Shown piece after piece: positions 27,405-36,379 of a stretch of DNA of 64,000 bases. The position numbers were made by a program, and so were the translations under genes. The DNA comes from Brenneria izbisi. Its GTDB lineage: Bacteria; Pseudomonadota; Gammaproteobacteria; Enterobacterales; Enterobacteriaceae. The notes beneath the pieces are model-generated. The model made no database searches. It was not told the origin of the DNA and was given only the letters and a program-made list of their open reading frames with translations. Position 1 is the stretch's first letter. Every line of letters starts with the position of its first letter. The stretch lies in assembly GCF_025840185.1 (NCBI RefSeq), contig NZ_JAMPJU010000002.1:257536-321535 (forward strand). The letters are read 5' to 3'.

Positions 27405-30400
27405 ATGCAACTGAATCGAAGAGGTTTCTTTAAAGTTTGCGCGGGCGGCATGGCGGGCACCACCCTCGCGGTATTGGGTTTCACTCCCACGGAAGCAATG
27501 GCATCAGTACGTCAATATAAGTTGTTACGAGCCAAAGAAACGCGTAACAACTGCACTTATTGTTCTGTTGGCTGCGGCGTCCTGATGTATAGCCTGGGAG
27601 ACGGCGCTAAAAACGCCAAACCCGCTATTTTCCATATTGAAGGCGATGCCGATCACCCTGTCAGCCGTGGTTCGTTGTGTCCGAAAGGCGCGGGTCTGGT
27701 GGACTACATTCACAGCGAAAACCGTCTGCAATACCCCGAATATCGCGCGCCAGGTTCCGACACCTGGCAACGCATCAGTTGGGACGAAGCCATTGACCGC
27801 ATCGCCCGCCTGATGAAAGCTGACCGCGACGCCAACTTCGAACGCACCAACGCCAAAGGCGCAGTGGTAAACCGCTGGTTGACGACCGGCATGCTGTGTT
27901 CCTCCGCCGCCAGCAATGAAACCGGCATTCTCGACCAGAAATTTACCCGTGCGCTGGGCATGGTCGCCATCGACTGTCAGGCGCGGCTGTGCCACGGACC
28001 GACGGTTGCGGCTTTGGCGCCGACTTTTGGCCGTGGCGCCATGACCAATAACTGGGTTGATATCAAAAACGCCGATGTGGTGATTGTCATGGGCGGAAAC
28101 CCGGCGGAGGCCCATCCCGTGGGCTTTAAATGGGCGGTTGAAGCCAAAACCCATAACAATGCGAAACTGATTGTGGTTGATCCGCGTTTCAACCGCTCGG
28201 CGGCGGTGGCCGATCTGTATGCGCCGATACGCGCCGGTTCCGACGCCGCTTTCCTGCTCGGCATCGTTAACTATCTCATCACGCATAACAATATCCATCG
28301 TGAATATGTCGTTTCTTACACCAGCGCCAGCCTGATCGTGCGTGACGATTTCAGTTTCGATGAAGGTCTGTTCAGCGGCTATGACGAACAGACGCGCCAG
28401 TACGACAAATCCAGTTGGCAATATGAACTGGATGCATCAGGCTTCGCCAAACGCGACACCACCTTGTCGCACCCGCGCTGCGTATGGAATCTGCTGAAAA
28501 AACACGTTGAACGTTATACGCCGGAAATGGTGACGTCACTGTGCGGCACGTCGGCGCAGGATTATGCGGAAATCTGTCGCACGCTAGCGGAAACCAGCGT
28601 CCCCGACAAAACCGCCACGTTCATGTATGCGCTCGGCTGGACGCACCATACTAACGGCGCCCAGATTATTCGCGCGGCGGCGATTATCCAGTTGCTGCTG
28701 GGCAACATAGGCATGTCCGGCGGCGGCATCAACGCGCTGCGTGGCCACTCCAACATTCAGGGGTATACCGATCTGGGTTTGTTGACCACCAATCTGCCCG
28801 GCTATATGCCGTTGCCGTCCGAAAAGCAGACTGACCTGAAAACCTATCTGGGACAAATCACCCCCGACGCACTGCTGCCGGAACAGGTTAACTACTGGAA
28901 AAACACGCCGAAATTCTTTATCAGCATGATGAAGAGCTTCTATGGCGACAATGCGCAAGCCGCCAACGACTGGGGTTATGACTGGTTGCCCAAATGGGAT
29001 CGCAGTTACGACATCATGGTGCAGACCGAACTGATGATGGACGGCAAAATGAACGGCTATATCGTTCAGGGCTTTAACCCCGTCGCCGCGTTCGCCAACA
29101 AGAATAAGGCGACGCAGGCGCTGTCCAAACTCAAGTTCATGGTAACCATCGATCCGCTGGCGACGGAAACGTCCAATTTCTGGCAAAACCACGGCGAATT
29201 CAATGACGTCGAGACCAAAGCCATCCAGACGGAAGTCTTCCGTTTGCCCTCTTCTTGCTTTGCTGAAGAAAACGGATCTATCGCCAACTCCGGTCGTTGG
29301 TTGCAATGGCACTGGGCGGCGGCTGAACCGCCGGGAGAAGCGCTGCACGATGGAAAAATCCTGGGTAAATTGCTGTTGCGCTTGCGCGAGCTTTACCGGG
29401 AAGAAGGCGGCGTTTACCCGGATCCGCTGATGAATATCAACTGGAATTATCAGAACCCGCAAGATCCGCAGCCGGAAGAGGTGGCGCGTGAAGCCAACGG
29501 CATGGCGCTGGCGGATCTTTATGACGACAGCGGCAAACTGATCCTGAAGAAAGGTCAGCAGATTGCGGATTTCTCGCAACTACGCGATGACGGCACCACC
29601 GCCAGCTTCTGCTGGATTTACGCCGGTAGCTGGACCGAAGCCGGCAATCAGATGGATAAACGCGATAATGCGGATGCGGGTTTGGGTTGTACGCCAAACT
29701 GGTCGTGGGCATGGCCGCAAAACCGCCGTATTTTGTACAACCGCGCCTCAGCGGATCTGCACGGTAAACCGTGGAACGCCAAACGTAAGCTGATGGAATG
29801 GAACGGCCAGCAGTGGAAAGGGATTGATGTGCCGGATTTCGCCAGCACGGTGCCGCCGGGTAAAGATACCGGGCCGTTTATCATGCTGCCGGAAGGCCTT
29901 GCGCGTTTGTTCTCCCTGGACAAACTGGTGGATGGCCCCTTCCCTGAACATTACGAACCGGTTGAAACCCCAATCGGCAGCAACCCGCTGCACCCATCGG
30001 TGATTTCAAACCCCGCAGCGCGCCTGTTTGCCCGCGACGCGAAAACCATGGGTTCGGCAAAAGACTTTCCTTATGTGGCAACAACTTACTCCATTACCGA
30101 GTTATTCCGTCACTGGACTAAACATGCACGGCTGAATGCCATCGTGCAGCCGGAGCAATTTATCGAAATCGGCGAACATCTGGCACAAAGCAAAGGCATC
30201 AAAGCCGGGGACGAAGTCAGAGTCTCTTGTCAGCGCGGCTACATCAAGGCCAAAGCGGTGGTGACCAAGCGCATTAAGACGTTGCAAATCGCGGGCCTTA
30301 CGGTGGAAACCATTGGCATCCCCTGTCACTGGGGCTTCGAAGGCGCAACCCGCAAAGGTTTTCTGGCTAACACACTCACCCCCAGCGTCGGTGACGCTAA

Positions 30401-30452
30401 TTCACAAACGCCTGAGTACAAAGCGTTTTTGGTTAATGTAGAAAAGGTGTAA
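27405..30452 (+). CDS. fdoG: Respiratory formate dehydrogenase, catalytic alpha subunit, cysteine variant
   Basis: A 1015-residue periplasmic molybdenum (bis-MGD) enzyme oxidising formate to CO2. It starts at ATG 27405 with a Tat signal (NRRGFFKVCAGGMAGTTLAVLG), cleaved near TEAMA. The [4Fe-4S] site is CTYCSVGCG near 44. At residue 196 (codon 27990-27992), where E. coli FdnG and FdoG have UGA-encoded selenocysteine, this gene has TGC: QARLCHGPTVA. The histidine that follows is kept. Near-identical blocks continue to the end (PEYKAFLVNVEKV), closer to FdoG. It heads a three-gene operon with fdoH 12 bp downstream. An upstream in-frame ATG would add 27 residues and spoil the Tat signal. The fdo versus fdn name is a judgement by resemblance. 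Confidence 0.93.
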   Translation: MQLNRRGFFKVCAGGMAGTTLAVLGFTPTEAMASVRQYKLLRAKETRNNCTYCSVGCGVLMYSLGDGAKNAKPAIFHIEGDADHPVSRGSLCPKGAGLVDYIHSENRLQYPEYRAPGSDTWQRISWDEAIDRIARLMKADRDANFERTNAKGAVVNRWLTTGMLCSSAASNETGILDQKFTRALGMVAIDCQARLCHGPTVAALAPTFGRGAMTNNWVDIKNADVVIVMGGNPAEAHPVGFKWAVEAKTHNNAKLIVVDPRFNRSAAVADLYAPIRAGSDAAFLLGIVNYLITHNNIHREYVVSYTSASLIVRDDFSFDEGLFSGYDEQTRQYDKSSWQYELDASGFAKRDTTLSHPRCVWNLLKKHVERYTPEMVTSLCGTSAQDYAEICRTLAETSVPDKTATFMYALGWTHHTNGAQIIRAAAIIQLLLGNIGMSGGGINALRGHSNIQGYTDLGLLTTNLPGYMPLPSEKQTDLKTYLGQITPDALLPEQVNYWKNTPKFFISMMKSFYGDNAQAANDWGYDWLPKWDRSYDIMVQTELMMDGKMNGYIVQGFNPVAAFANKNKATQALSKLKFMVTIDPLATETSNFWQNHGEFNDVETKAIQTEVFRLPSSCFAEENGSIANSGRWLQWHWAAAEPPGEALHDGKILGKLLLRLRELYREEGGVYPDPLMNINWNYQNPQDPQPEEVAREANGMALADLYDDSGKLILKKGQQIADFSQLRDDGTTASFCWIYAGSWTEAGNQMDKRDNADAGLGCTPNWSWAWPQNRRILYNRASADLHGKPWNAKRKLMEWNGQQWKGIDVPDFASTVPPGKDTGPFIMLPEGLARLFSLDKLVDGPFPEHYEPVETPIGSNPLHPSVISNPAARLFARDAKTMGSAKDFPYVATTYSITELFRHWTKHARLNAIVQPEQFIEIGEHLAQSKGIKAGDEVRVSCQRGYIKAKAVVTKRIKTLQIAGLTVETIGIPCHWGFEGATRKGFLANTLTPSVGDANSQTPEYKAFLVNVEKV

Positions 30453-30464
30453 GGGTAGCCAACC

Positions 30465-31358
30465 ATGTCAATGCCATCACAAGATATTATTAAACGTTCG
30501 GCCACCAATAGCTTTACGCCGCCGCCCCAAGTACGCAGCGATAAAAGCGAAGTCGCCAAACTTATCGACGTAACCACCTGTATTGGTTGTAAAGCCTGTC
30601 AGGTCGCCTGTTCAGAATGGAACGATATTCGTGACGAAGTGGGTCACAACACCGGCGTTTATGACAACCCGGCTGACCTGAGCGCCAAGTCCTGGACGCT
30701 GATGCGCTTTTCCGAGATCGAAGAAAATGACCGTCTGGAATGGTTGATCCGCAAAGACGGTTGTATGCATTGCAGCGATCCCGGCTGCCTGAAAGCCTGT
30801 CCATCTGCCGGCGCCGTGATCCAGTATGCCAACGGCATCGTGGATTTTCAGTCCGAGCACTGTATCGGCTGCGGCTATTGCATCGCGGGCTGTCCGTTCA
30901 ATATTCCGCGTCTGAATAAAGACGATAATCGTGTTTACAAATGCACGTTGTGCGTCGATCGGGTCAGCGTCGGGCAAGAGCCCGCCTGTGTGAAAACCTG
31001 TCCGACCGGCGCGATTCATTTCGGCACCAAGGAAGAAATGAAACATCTGGCGGAACAACGCCTTGTCGATCTGAAAAAACGCGGCTACAACCATGCCGGT
31101 CTTTACGATCCGCAAGGCGTCGGCGGCACGCACGTGATGTATGTTCTGCATCATGCCGACCGGCCATCGCTGTATCACAACCTGCCTGACAATCCACAAA
31201 TTTCCACGCCGGTCAACCTGTGGAAAGGCATTCTGAAACCGTTATCCGCGCTGGGGTTTGTCGCCACATTTGCCGGGTTGATGTTCCATTATGTCGGTAT
31301 TGGCCCTAACACCGAAGAAATGGCGCACGAAAATGAGGGAGAAGACAAACATGAGTAA
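30465..31358 (+). CDS. fdoH: Formate dehydrogenase iron-sulfur (beta) subunit
   Basis: A 297-residue electron-transfer subunit carrying four [4Fe-4S] clusters. The cysteine motifs are all intact: [15 protein letters not shown] near 40, [14 protein letters not shown] near 101, [19 protein letters not shown] near 134 and [21 protein letters not shown] near 162. A single C-terminal membrane helix (about residues 254-278) anchors it with the periplasmic domain outward. It resembles E. coli FdoH (300) more than FdnH in its N-terminus [11 protein letters not shown]. It passes electrons from the alpha subunit to the cytochrome b gamma subunit. The end of the gene overlaps the start of fdoI by 8 bp. 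Confidence 0.95.
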   Translation: MSMPSQDIIKRSATNSFTPPPQVRSDKSEVAKLIDVTTCIGCKACQVACSEWNDIRDEVGHNTGVYDNPADLSAKSWTLMRFSEIEENDRLEWLIRKDGCMHCSDPGCLKACPSAGAVIQYANGIVDFQSEHCIGCGYCIAGCPFNIPRLNKDDNRVYKCTLCVDRVSVGQEPACVKTCPTGAIHFGTKEEMKHLAEQRLVDLKKRGYNHAGLYDPQGVGGTHVMYVLHHADRPSLYHNLPDNPQISTPVNLWKGILKPLSALGFVATFAGLMFHYVGIGPNTEEMAHENEGEDKHE

Positions 31359-31989
31359 GCAGAAAATGATTGTTCGCACCAAATTCATTGACCGTATCTG
31401 TCATTGGATTGTAGTGATCAGCTTTTTCCTGGTCGCCTTGTCTGGCATCGCTCTGTTTTTCCCGACCTTGCAGTGGCTGACGCAGACCTTCGGTACGCCG
31501 CAAATGGGGCGCATTATGCACCCTTTTTTCGGCGTGTTGATTGTCATCTGCCTGATCCCGATGTTTATCCGTTTCGTCGGTCATAACATCCCGAAATTGC
31601 GCGATCTGCCGTGGTTCCTGAATATCATTGAGGTGCTGAAAGGCAATGAGCATGAAGTCGCGGACGTGGGCAAATACAACCCAGGTCAGAAGATGATGTT
31701 CTGGAGCATTATGGGGCTGACGTTGGTGCTGCTGATTACCGGCATCATCATGTGGCGGCCCTATTTCGCCCATCTGTTTCCGATTGATATCGTGCGTTAC
31801 GCTATTCTGATTCATGCCGTGGCCGCTATCGTGTTGATCCACGCCATCCTGATCCACATGTATATGGCATTCTGGGTCAGGGGCTCCATCAAAGGCATGA
31901 TTGAAGGCAAAGTCTCCGAACAATGGGCGCAGAAACACCATCCGCGCTGGGCACGCAGCCTGAAAGAAGGCAAAAAAACGCAGAAGTAA
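31351..31989 (+). CDS. fdoI: Formate dehydrogenase cytochrome b556 (gamma) subunit
   Basis: A 212-residue inner-membrane di-heme cytochrome b with four transmembrane helices that reduces quinone. Likely heme ligands are the histidines in RICHWIVV near residue 17, MHPFFG near 54 and the last helix pair ([19 protein letters not shown] near 150-170). I start at ATG 31351, giving [12 protein letters not shown]. This start overlaps the fdoH stop within ATGAGTAA, the expected translational coupling. A longer in-frame reading would begin well inside fdoH and is rejected. E. coli FdoI is 211 residues. A hairpin follows the gene. No fdhE or fdhD is adjacent, unlike E. coli fdoGHI-fdhE. Confidence 0.94.
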   Translation: MSKQKMIVRTKFIDRICHWIVVISFFLVALSGIALFFPTLQWLTQTFGTPQMGRIMHPFFGVLIVICLIPMFIRFVGHNIPKLRDLPWFLNIIEVLKGNEHEVADVGKYNPGQKMMFWSIMGLTLVLLITGIIMWRPYFAHLFPIDIVRYAILIHAVAAIVLIHAILIHMYMAFWVRGSIKGMIEGKVSEQWAQKHHPRWARSLKEGKKTQK

Positions 31990-32020
31990 TTCATTATCCT
32001 CTGCCATTATTTTCCACTGT

Positions 32021-32042
32021 GCCCACGTTGTGTAACGCGGGC
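32021..32042 (+). terminator. Hairpin after fdoI
   Basis: Arms GCCCACGTT and AACGCGGGC pair with one mismatch around a GTGT loop, about 30 bp beyond the fdoI stop, followed by ATTTTCC. It is a likely terminator for the fdoGHI transcript and separates it from the sugar-binding protein gene. Confidence 0.55.
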
Positions 32043-32262
32043 ATTTTCCAGCTTCACATCCCCTGCAAACCAAACGTTATAACTTAAACCCAAAAGTCAT
32101 AACGCCCCCCATTCCGCCATGCGCGCTTAGCCGTTATGATGCATTGTTATTTTTGAATAGACATCCAGACATAAAGATAGCTATAAAGTCGTTAAACACT
32201 GACGGCACAGAATTCAATTTTTTCGAAATATCACCTATTTTTGAACATCATGGAGCAAACAA

Positions 32263-33339
32263 ATGAAAAAATTTCCCCCCGCGCTGTTCGCGCTGAGCCT
32301 GGTTGCCGCCCTGCCGGTCTTCGCCAATCAGAGCGCCGCCATTGCACCGATTCCAACCGCGCTGGCGCAGCACGAGGGGCCGGTACGAATCGCGATCATT
32401 CGTAATCTGGGTTCTGACGACAACACCACACAGTTTGTCTCAGGAGTAATTGAAGAAGGCAAAAAACTGGGCTTCAAAGTCAGTACGTTTCTGAGTAATG
32501 GCGACGACGCGCGTTTTCAGGATTTCGTTAATCAGGCTATCAGTCAGAAATATGACGGCATCATTCTTTCTCAGGGGCGCGATCCCTACTCCACCGACCT
32601 GATCAAACGTATCGTTGCCAGCGGCATTGCGGTATCGGTGTTTGATACCGCCGTCAAAGGCGATATTCCCGGCGTGACGGTCACCCAGCAAGATGACGCC
32701 TCGCTAACCAATGAATCGCTCGGCCAACTGGTGAAAGATTTCAACGGTCAAGCCAATATCATCAAACTGTGGGTCGCCGGTTTCCCGCCGATGGAGCGTC
32801 GTCAGACCGCCTATCAGCAAATTCTGAAAGCCAACCCCGGCATCAGGGAGTTGGAATCCATCGGCGCGGTGTCTTCCGATGTGCAGGGCGATACCGCCAA
32901 TAAAGTCGGCGCGGTGCTGGCCAAGTATCCGAAAGGAAAAATCGATGCCATCTGGAGTTCATGGGACGCATTCAGTCAGGGAGCTTATAAAGCGCTGAAA
33001 GAAAATGGTCGTACCGAGGTCAAACTCTACAGCATCGATATTTCCAATCAGGATCTGCAACTGATGAGGGAAGCCAATAGCCCGTGGAAAGTCAGCGTCG
33101 CGGTGGACCCCAAGCTGATCGGAAAAATAAACCTGCGTTTAATCGCTAACAAAATTGCCGGCGAGCCGACGCCCGCGACTTACGAGTTCCGGGCCGCCGC
33201 CATTCCGCAAGCCTTGCTAGCCAGTCAGCCTGGCCCGGTGAACGTTGCCAGCCTGAGCAAAATCATTCCTGGCTGGGGCCAGACAGATGACTTTATTGCG
33301 CCCTGGTTTGCTACACTGGCAGCGAAACAGGCTGAATAA
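32263..33339 (+). CDS. Orphan periplasmic sugar-binding protein (RbsB-like, Peripla_BP_4)
   Basis: A 358-residue secreted protein. The signal peptide MKKFPPALFALSLVAALPVFA is followed by a type I periplasmic-binding fold: VRIAIIRNLGSDDNTTQFVSG near 41, DGIILSQGRDP near 95, GIAVSVFDTAV near 122 and DAIWSSWDAFSQGAYKALKENG near 228. The family normally binds sugars for ABC transporters or chemoreceptors. No ATPase or permease gene is adjacent. Instead an LVIVD-repeat propeller gene follows after 13 bp, clearly in the same operon. It may serve a transporter encoded elsewhere, or act as a sensor. The ligand is unknown. No lipobox is present. Confidence 0.85.
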   Translation: MKKFPPALFALSLVAALPVFANQSAAIAPIPTALAQHEGPVRIAIIRNLGSDDNTTQFVSGVIEEGKKLGFKVSTFLSNGDDARFQDFVNQAISQKYDGIILSQGRDPYSTDLIKRIVASGIAVSVFDTAVKGDIPGVTVTQQDDASLTNESLGQLVKDFNGQANIIKLWVAGFPPMERRQTAYQQILKANPGIRELESIGAVSSDVQGDTANKVGAVLAKYPKGKIDAIWSSWDAFSQGAYKALKENGRTEVKLYSIDISNQDLQLMREANSPWKVSVAVDPKLIGKINLRLIANKIAGEPTPATYEFRAAAIPQALLASQPGPVNVASLSKIIPGWGQTDDFIAPWFATLAAKQAE

Positions 33340-33352
33340 CAGGAGTTAACTT

Positions 33353-34603
33353 ATGGCGTCAAGTCCCCTGCCAACCCCTGATTACAGCCGCAATATGCGG
33401 CTGATTGGACATAGCGATCAGGGCGGCAGACCCGATGGCGTACAGGTGATGGTTCACCGTGGCTATGCGTATATCGGGCATATGGTTTCACAAGGCGTAT
33501 CGATTGTTGACGTGCGCGATCCCAAAAACCCAAAACCCGCCGGGTTTATCGCCGCACCGCCCGGAACCTGGAGCATACATTTGCAAACGCACGACGACCT
33601 GCTGTTGGTCGTTAATGCCAGAGACTTGTTTGCCGATGCCAGCTTCGCCGAAGAAAAAGTGTATTACACCCGCTCTGTCGCGGAAACGGTGAGCACCAAA
33701 GCACAGAACAGAAGCTGGAGCGCCGGGCTGCGTATTTTTGATATTTCCATACCGGACAAACCGCGTGAAATCAGTTTCCTGTCGCTGGACGGCATCGGCA
33801 TTCACCGCATCTGGTATGTCGGTGGTCGCTGGGCCTATGTTTCAGCGCTACTGGACGGCTACAGCGATTATATTTTTCTGACCATTGATCTGGCTGATCC
33901 GCAACATCCGCAGGTTGCCGGACGCTATTGGCTACCCGGCATGCATACTGCCGGCGGGGAAAAAGCCAACTGGCCGGAAGGAAAACGCTACGCGCTTCAC
34001 CATGCCATCATTAACGGCGATATCGCCTACGGTAGCTGGCGTGATGGCGGGCTGACGCTGTTGGATGTCAGCGATCGCAGCCAGCCCCGACTTCTCAGTC
34101 ACCGTAACTGGAGCCCGCCTTTTGGCGGCGGAACCCATACCGCGTTGCCGCTCCCTGACCGGGATTTGCTGATCGTGCTCGATGAGGCTGTGTTGGATAA
34201 TCAGGAAGATGGGGAAAAATTGATCTGGGTATTCGATATTCGCGAGCCGCGTAATCCGGTCAGTATTTCGACGTTCCCGCAGCCTGATGAAATCGATTAT
34301 GTGCAAAAAGGCGCGCATTTCGGCCCGCACAATCTGCACGAGAACCGTCCCGGCAGCTTTATCAGTTCATCACTGATTTTCGCCACCTACCAAAACGCCG
34401 GTGTCCGGGTTTACGATATCAGCAATCCTTATCAGCCGAAAGAGACTGGCGCGCTGGTGCCTGCTGCGCCGCAAAAAATGGTGGATAAGCGCCCCGGCAG
34501 ACCGCGGATTATTCAGTCCTGCGATGTTTTTGTGGATGCGCAAGGTATCATCTACAGCACCGATTACAACGCGGGCCTGTCGATCATTGAGTATCGCGGT
34601 TAA
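33353..34603 (+). CDS. LVIVD-repeat beta-propeller protein of unknown function
   Basis: A 416-residue protein without a signal peptide, so probably cytoplasmic. It contains about seven LVIVD-type repeats: GVSIVDVRDPKNP near 48, AGLRIFDISIPDKP near 125, FLTIDLADPQHP near 178, GGLTLLDVSDRSQP near 233, IWVFDIREPRNP near 286, AGVRVYDISNPYQP near 348 and AGLSIIEYRG at the end. Seven such units should form a seven-bladed propeller. Conserved-looking histidines in ALHHAI, GGTHTALP and FGPHNLHENRP hint at a metal or catalytic centre, as in other enzymatic propellers, but this is inference. AGGAG precedes the ATG. It is coupled to the orphan sugar-binding protein upstream. No activity is established for this family as far as I know. 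Confidence 0.85.
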   Translation: MASSPLPTPDYSRNMRLIGHSDQGGRPDGVQVMVHRGYAYIGHMVSQGVSIVDVRDPKNPKPAGFIAAPPGTWSIHLQTHDDLLLVVNARDLFADASFAEEKVYYTRSVAETVSTKAQNRSWSAGLRIFDISIPDKPREISFLSLDGIGIHRIWYVGGRWAYVSALLDGYSDYIFLTIDLADPQHPQVAGRYWLPGMHTAGGEKANWPEGKRYALHHAIINGDIAYGSWRDGGLTLLDVSDRSQPRLLSHRNWSPPFGGGTHTALPLPDRDLLIVLDEAVLDNQEDGEKLIWVFDIREPRNPVSISTFPQPDEIDYVQKGAHFGPHNLHENRPGSFISSSLIFATYQNAGVRVYDISNPYQPKETGALVPAAPQKMVDKRPGRPRIIQSCDVFVDAQGIIYSTDYNAGLSIIEYRG

Positions 34604-34613
34604 AACACATCTT

Positions 34614-34638
34614 CAGCCCCGCACCCGTGGCGGGGCTG
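34614..34638. terminator. Hairpin between convergent LVIVD and pgl genes
   Basis: Perfect nine-base arms CAGCCCCGC and GCGGGGCTG enclose a seven-base loop, 11 bp after the LVIVD gene and 12 bp before the end of pgl. There is no strong T-run, but its position suits a shared bidirectional terminator. Confidence 0.6.
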
Positions 34639-34649
34639 ACATTGAACGC

Positions 34650-35648
34650 TTAATCCAACGCCAAAACACTCACCCACATCGGCCCTTGTCCAACGGCATA
34701 ACGCGCCAACGGTTGCAGCGCGCCTTTGGCACCATCAATACGATACACTTCGATGTGCTGTGATTTCTGTCCGGCGGCGATCAGGAACGCGCCATTATGG
34801 TCGATATTGAAGCCACGCGGTTGTGTTTCCGTGGGTTGATGGCCGGTTAAAGACAAGGTGCCGCCATCTGTGGAAAGCTGGAAAATACTCAGCAGACTGG
34901 CCGTGCGATCACAGGTATACAGAAAACGGCCATCAGGCGTGATGTGGATGTCCGCCGACCAACACGTATCGGCAAAATCGGCTGGCATCGCCCCAACGGT
35001 CTGGATTTTCTGCAATTGACCGTCCGCCGCGTCGAGTTGATAAACGTCCACTGAACTGTCCAGTTCATTAATGCAATAGGCGTAACGCTGGTTGGGATGG
35101 AATACCATATGGCGCGGCCCCGCACCCGCCGCCGTGGTTATTTCCGGCTGAGCGTGTTCGCTCAGTTCGCCGGTGGCCCCCAAATCATATAAACGAATGC
35201 GATCTTCTTTCAGGCAAGGCGCCCAGACCACCGTATTGGCCGGATCGATATTGGTTGAGTGGCAGCCTTCCAATCCATGCAACTGCTGGATCGGCTCACC
35301 GACGATGCCATCCTTGCCAATGGGACTCACGCTGACGCAAGCGCCGCTATAGGACGCGCTGAACAGGAAACGACCATCAAGATCGGTGGAAAGATGCGTC
35401 GGACTCCCCGGCAATGTTGCAACGCCAGCGTCAGTCAACAGACCTTGCTCATCAATACGGTAACTGATAACCCGAAACTCAGGACGAACCCCCACGTACA
35501 GATGGCGTTTATCCGGCGCAATGGTCATCGGCTGCACCTGTCCAGGCACATCCACAACCTGCAATAAGGTCAAATTCCCGTCCACGCCGAGTTGCCATAC
35601 GTGAATTTGCTGACTTTCCGGGCTGGCGACATAAACCACTTGCTGCAT
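34650..35648 (-). CDS. pgl: 6-phosphogluconolactonase (Pgl/YbhE type)
   Basis: A 332-residue cytoplasmic seven-bladed propeller enzyme that hydrolyses 6-phosphogluconolactone in the oxidative pentose phosphate pathway. It begins [18 protein letters not shown] and holds repeats such as [16 protein letters not shown] near 49, [22 protein letters not shown] near 130, [22 protein letters not shown] near 175 and [12 protein letters not shown] near 237. E. coli Pgl is 331 residues. As in E. coli it lies near ybhA in divergent orientation, although here a DUF4186 gene is inserted between them. Confidence 0.96.
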   Translation of the reverse strand: MQQVVYVASPESQQIHVWQLGVDGNLTLLQVVDVPGQVQPMTIAPDKRHLYVGVRPEFRVISYRIDEQGLLTDAGVATLPGSPTHLSTDLDGRFLFSASYSGACVSVSPIGKDGIVGEPIQQLHGLEGCHSTNIDPANTVVWAPCLKEDRIRLYDLGATGELSEHAQPEITTAAGAGPRHMVFHPNQRYAYCINELDSSVDVYQLDAADGQLQKIQTVGAMPADFADTCWSADIHITPDGRFLYTCDRTASLLSIFQLSTDGGTLSLTGHQPTETQPRGFNIDHNGAFLIAAGQKSQHIEVYRIDGAKGALQPLARYAVGQGPMWVSVLALD

Positions 35649-35859
35649 CGTGCTCTCCTTAATTCATGCGAATTTTACTGCTCAGGGATACGCTAATGAT
35701 AGAGAATCGTCTCTGTCAGTCACATTTTGCGCAACCTGACTTACGATGTACCATAACCAGCAATCACTTTATGCTACAGACACGTAGCGAAGCTACTATT
35801 CATTTACCACGGCAGTCTCGTCTTATCTCATCTGCCATTAACCATACTGATTCTGAGTT

Positions 35860-36225
35860 ATGACAACACTTGAAGCGCTGTTTTTACGGCTGTCACGCTC
35901 CCGCTTCCGCCAGCGTTTTCATCTGGGCGCCAAAGAGCGCGACTACTGCTTTAATAAAGGCAAGGAATGTATTGCGTCGCACGCCGCCGACTTCGTCGCC
36001 CGCAGACTGGCCCCGGCAGAGCCCGCCAACGACGGCAAACAGACGCCCATGCGCGGCCATCCGGTCTTCATCGCTCAGCATGCGACCGCCACCTGCTGTC
36101 GGGGATGTCTGGAAAAATGGCACGACATCCACCAGCATCGTCCGCTGAACGATGACGAACAGCGTTATATCGTTAGCGTTATTCTGCATTGGATCGAAAA
36201 CGATTTGCTGAATTCACGGCAATAA
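35860..36225 (+). CDS. DUF4186 family protein
   Basis: A 121-residue, probably cytoplasmic protein. The whole length matches the DUF4186 pattern: FLRLSRSRFRQRFHLGAKER at the N-terminus, HAADFVARRLAPAEPANDGK in the middle, then QTPMRGHPVFIAQHATATCC and RGCLEKWH. The CCRGC cysteines with nearby histidines could bind a metal, which is inference. No biochemical role is known to me. It starts at ATG 35860, lies between pgl (divergent) and ybhA (same direction) and shows no operon partner closer than 150 bp. The long antisense frame over it is a shadow. Confidence 0.85.
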   Translation: MTTLEALFLRLSRSRFRQRFHLGAKERDYCFNKGKECIASHAADFVARRLAPAEPANDGKQTPMRGHPVFIAQHATATCCRGCLEKWHDIHQHRPLNDDEQRYIVSVILHWIENDLLNSRQ

Positions 36226-36379
36226 TGGCGCTCAGCAAGCTATCCATAGGAAACGACGAAATGACAAGAGCGTCGTAAAAGAGAAAGATTTAGTGAAGCG
36301 GCGGAAGGTTCGCTATTTATCTCCATGTCATTTATCGTAATGGTAATTGATAATGGCCTTTATTATTTGCGAGACGACT

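Noticed and set aside
27990-27992. In-frame UGA selenocysteine in fdoG
   Set aside because: The codon is TGC and the frame is open throughout, so no SECIS element or recoding needs to be invoked.
27525-30084. Long antisense frames across the formate dehydrogenase gene (for example 298 and 331 codons on the minus strand)
   Set aside because: They lie opposite a full-length, strongly conserved gene; their products have no recognisable domains and reflect GC-rich codon positions.
31306-32073. 255-codon minus-strand frame over fdoI
   Set aside because: The plus-strand gene has clear cytochrome b helices and heme ligands; the opposite product is His/Gln/Asp-rich shadow.
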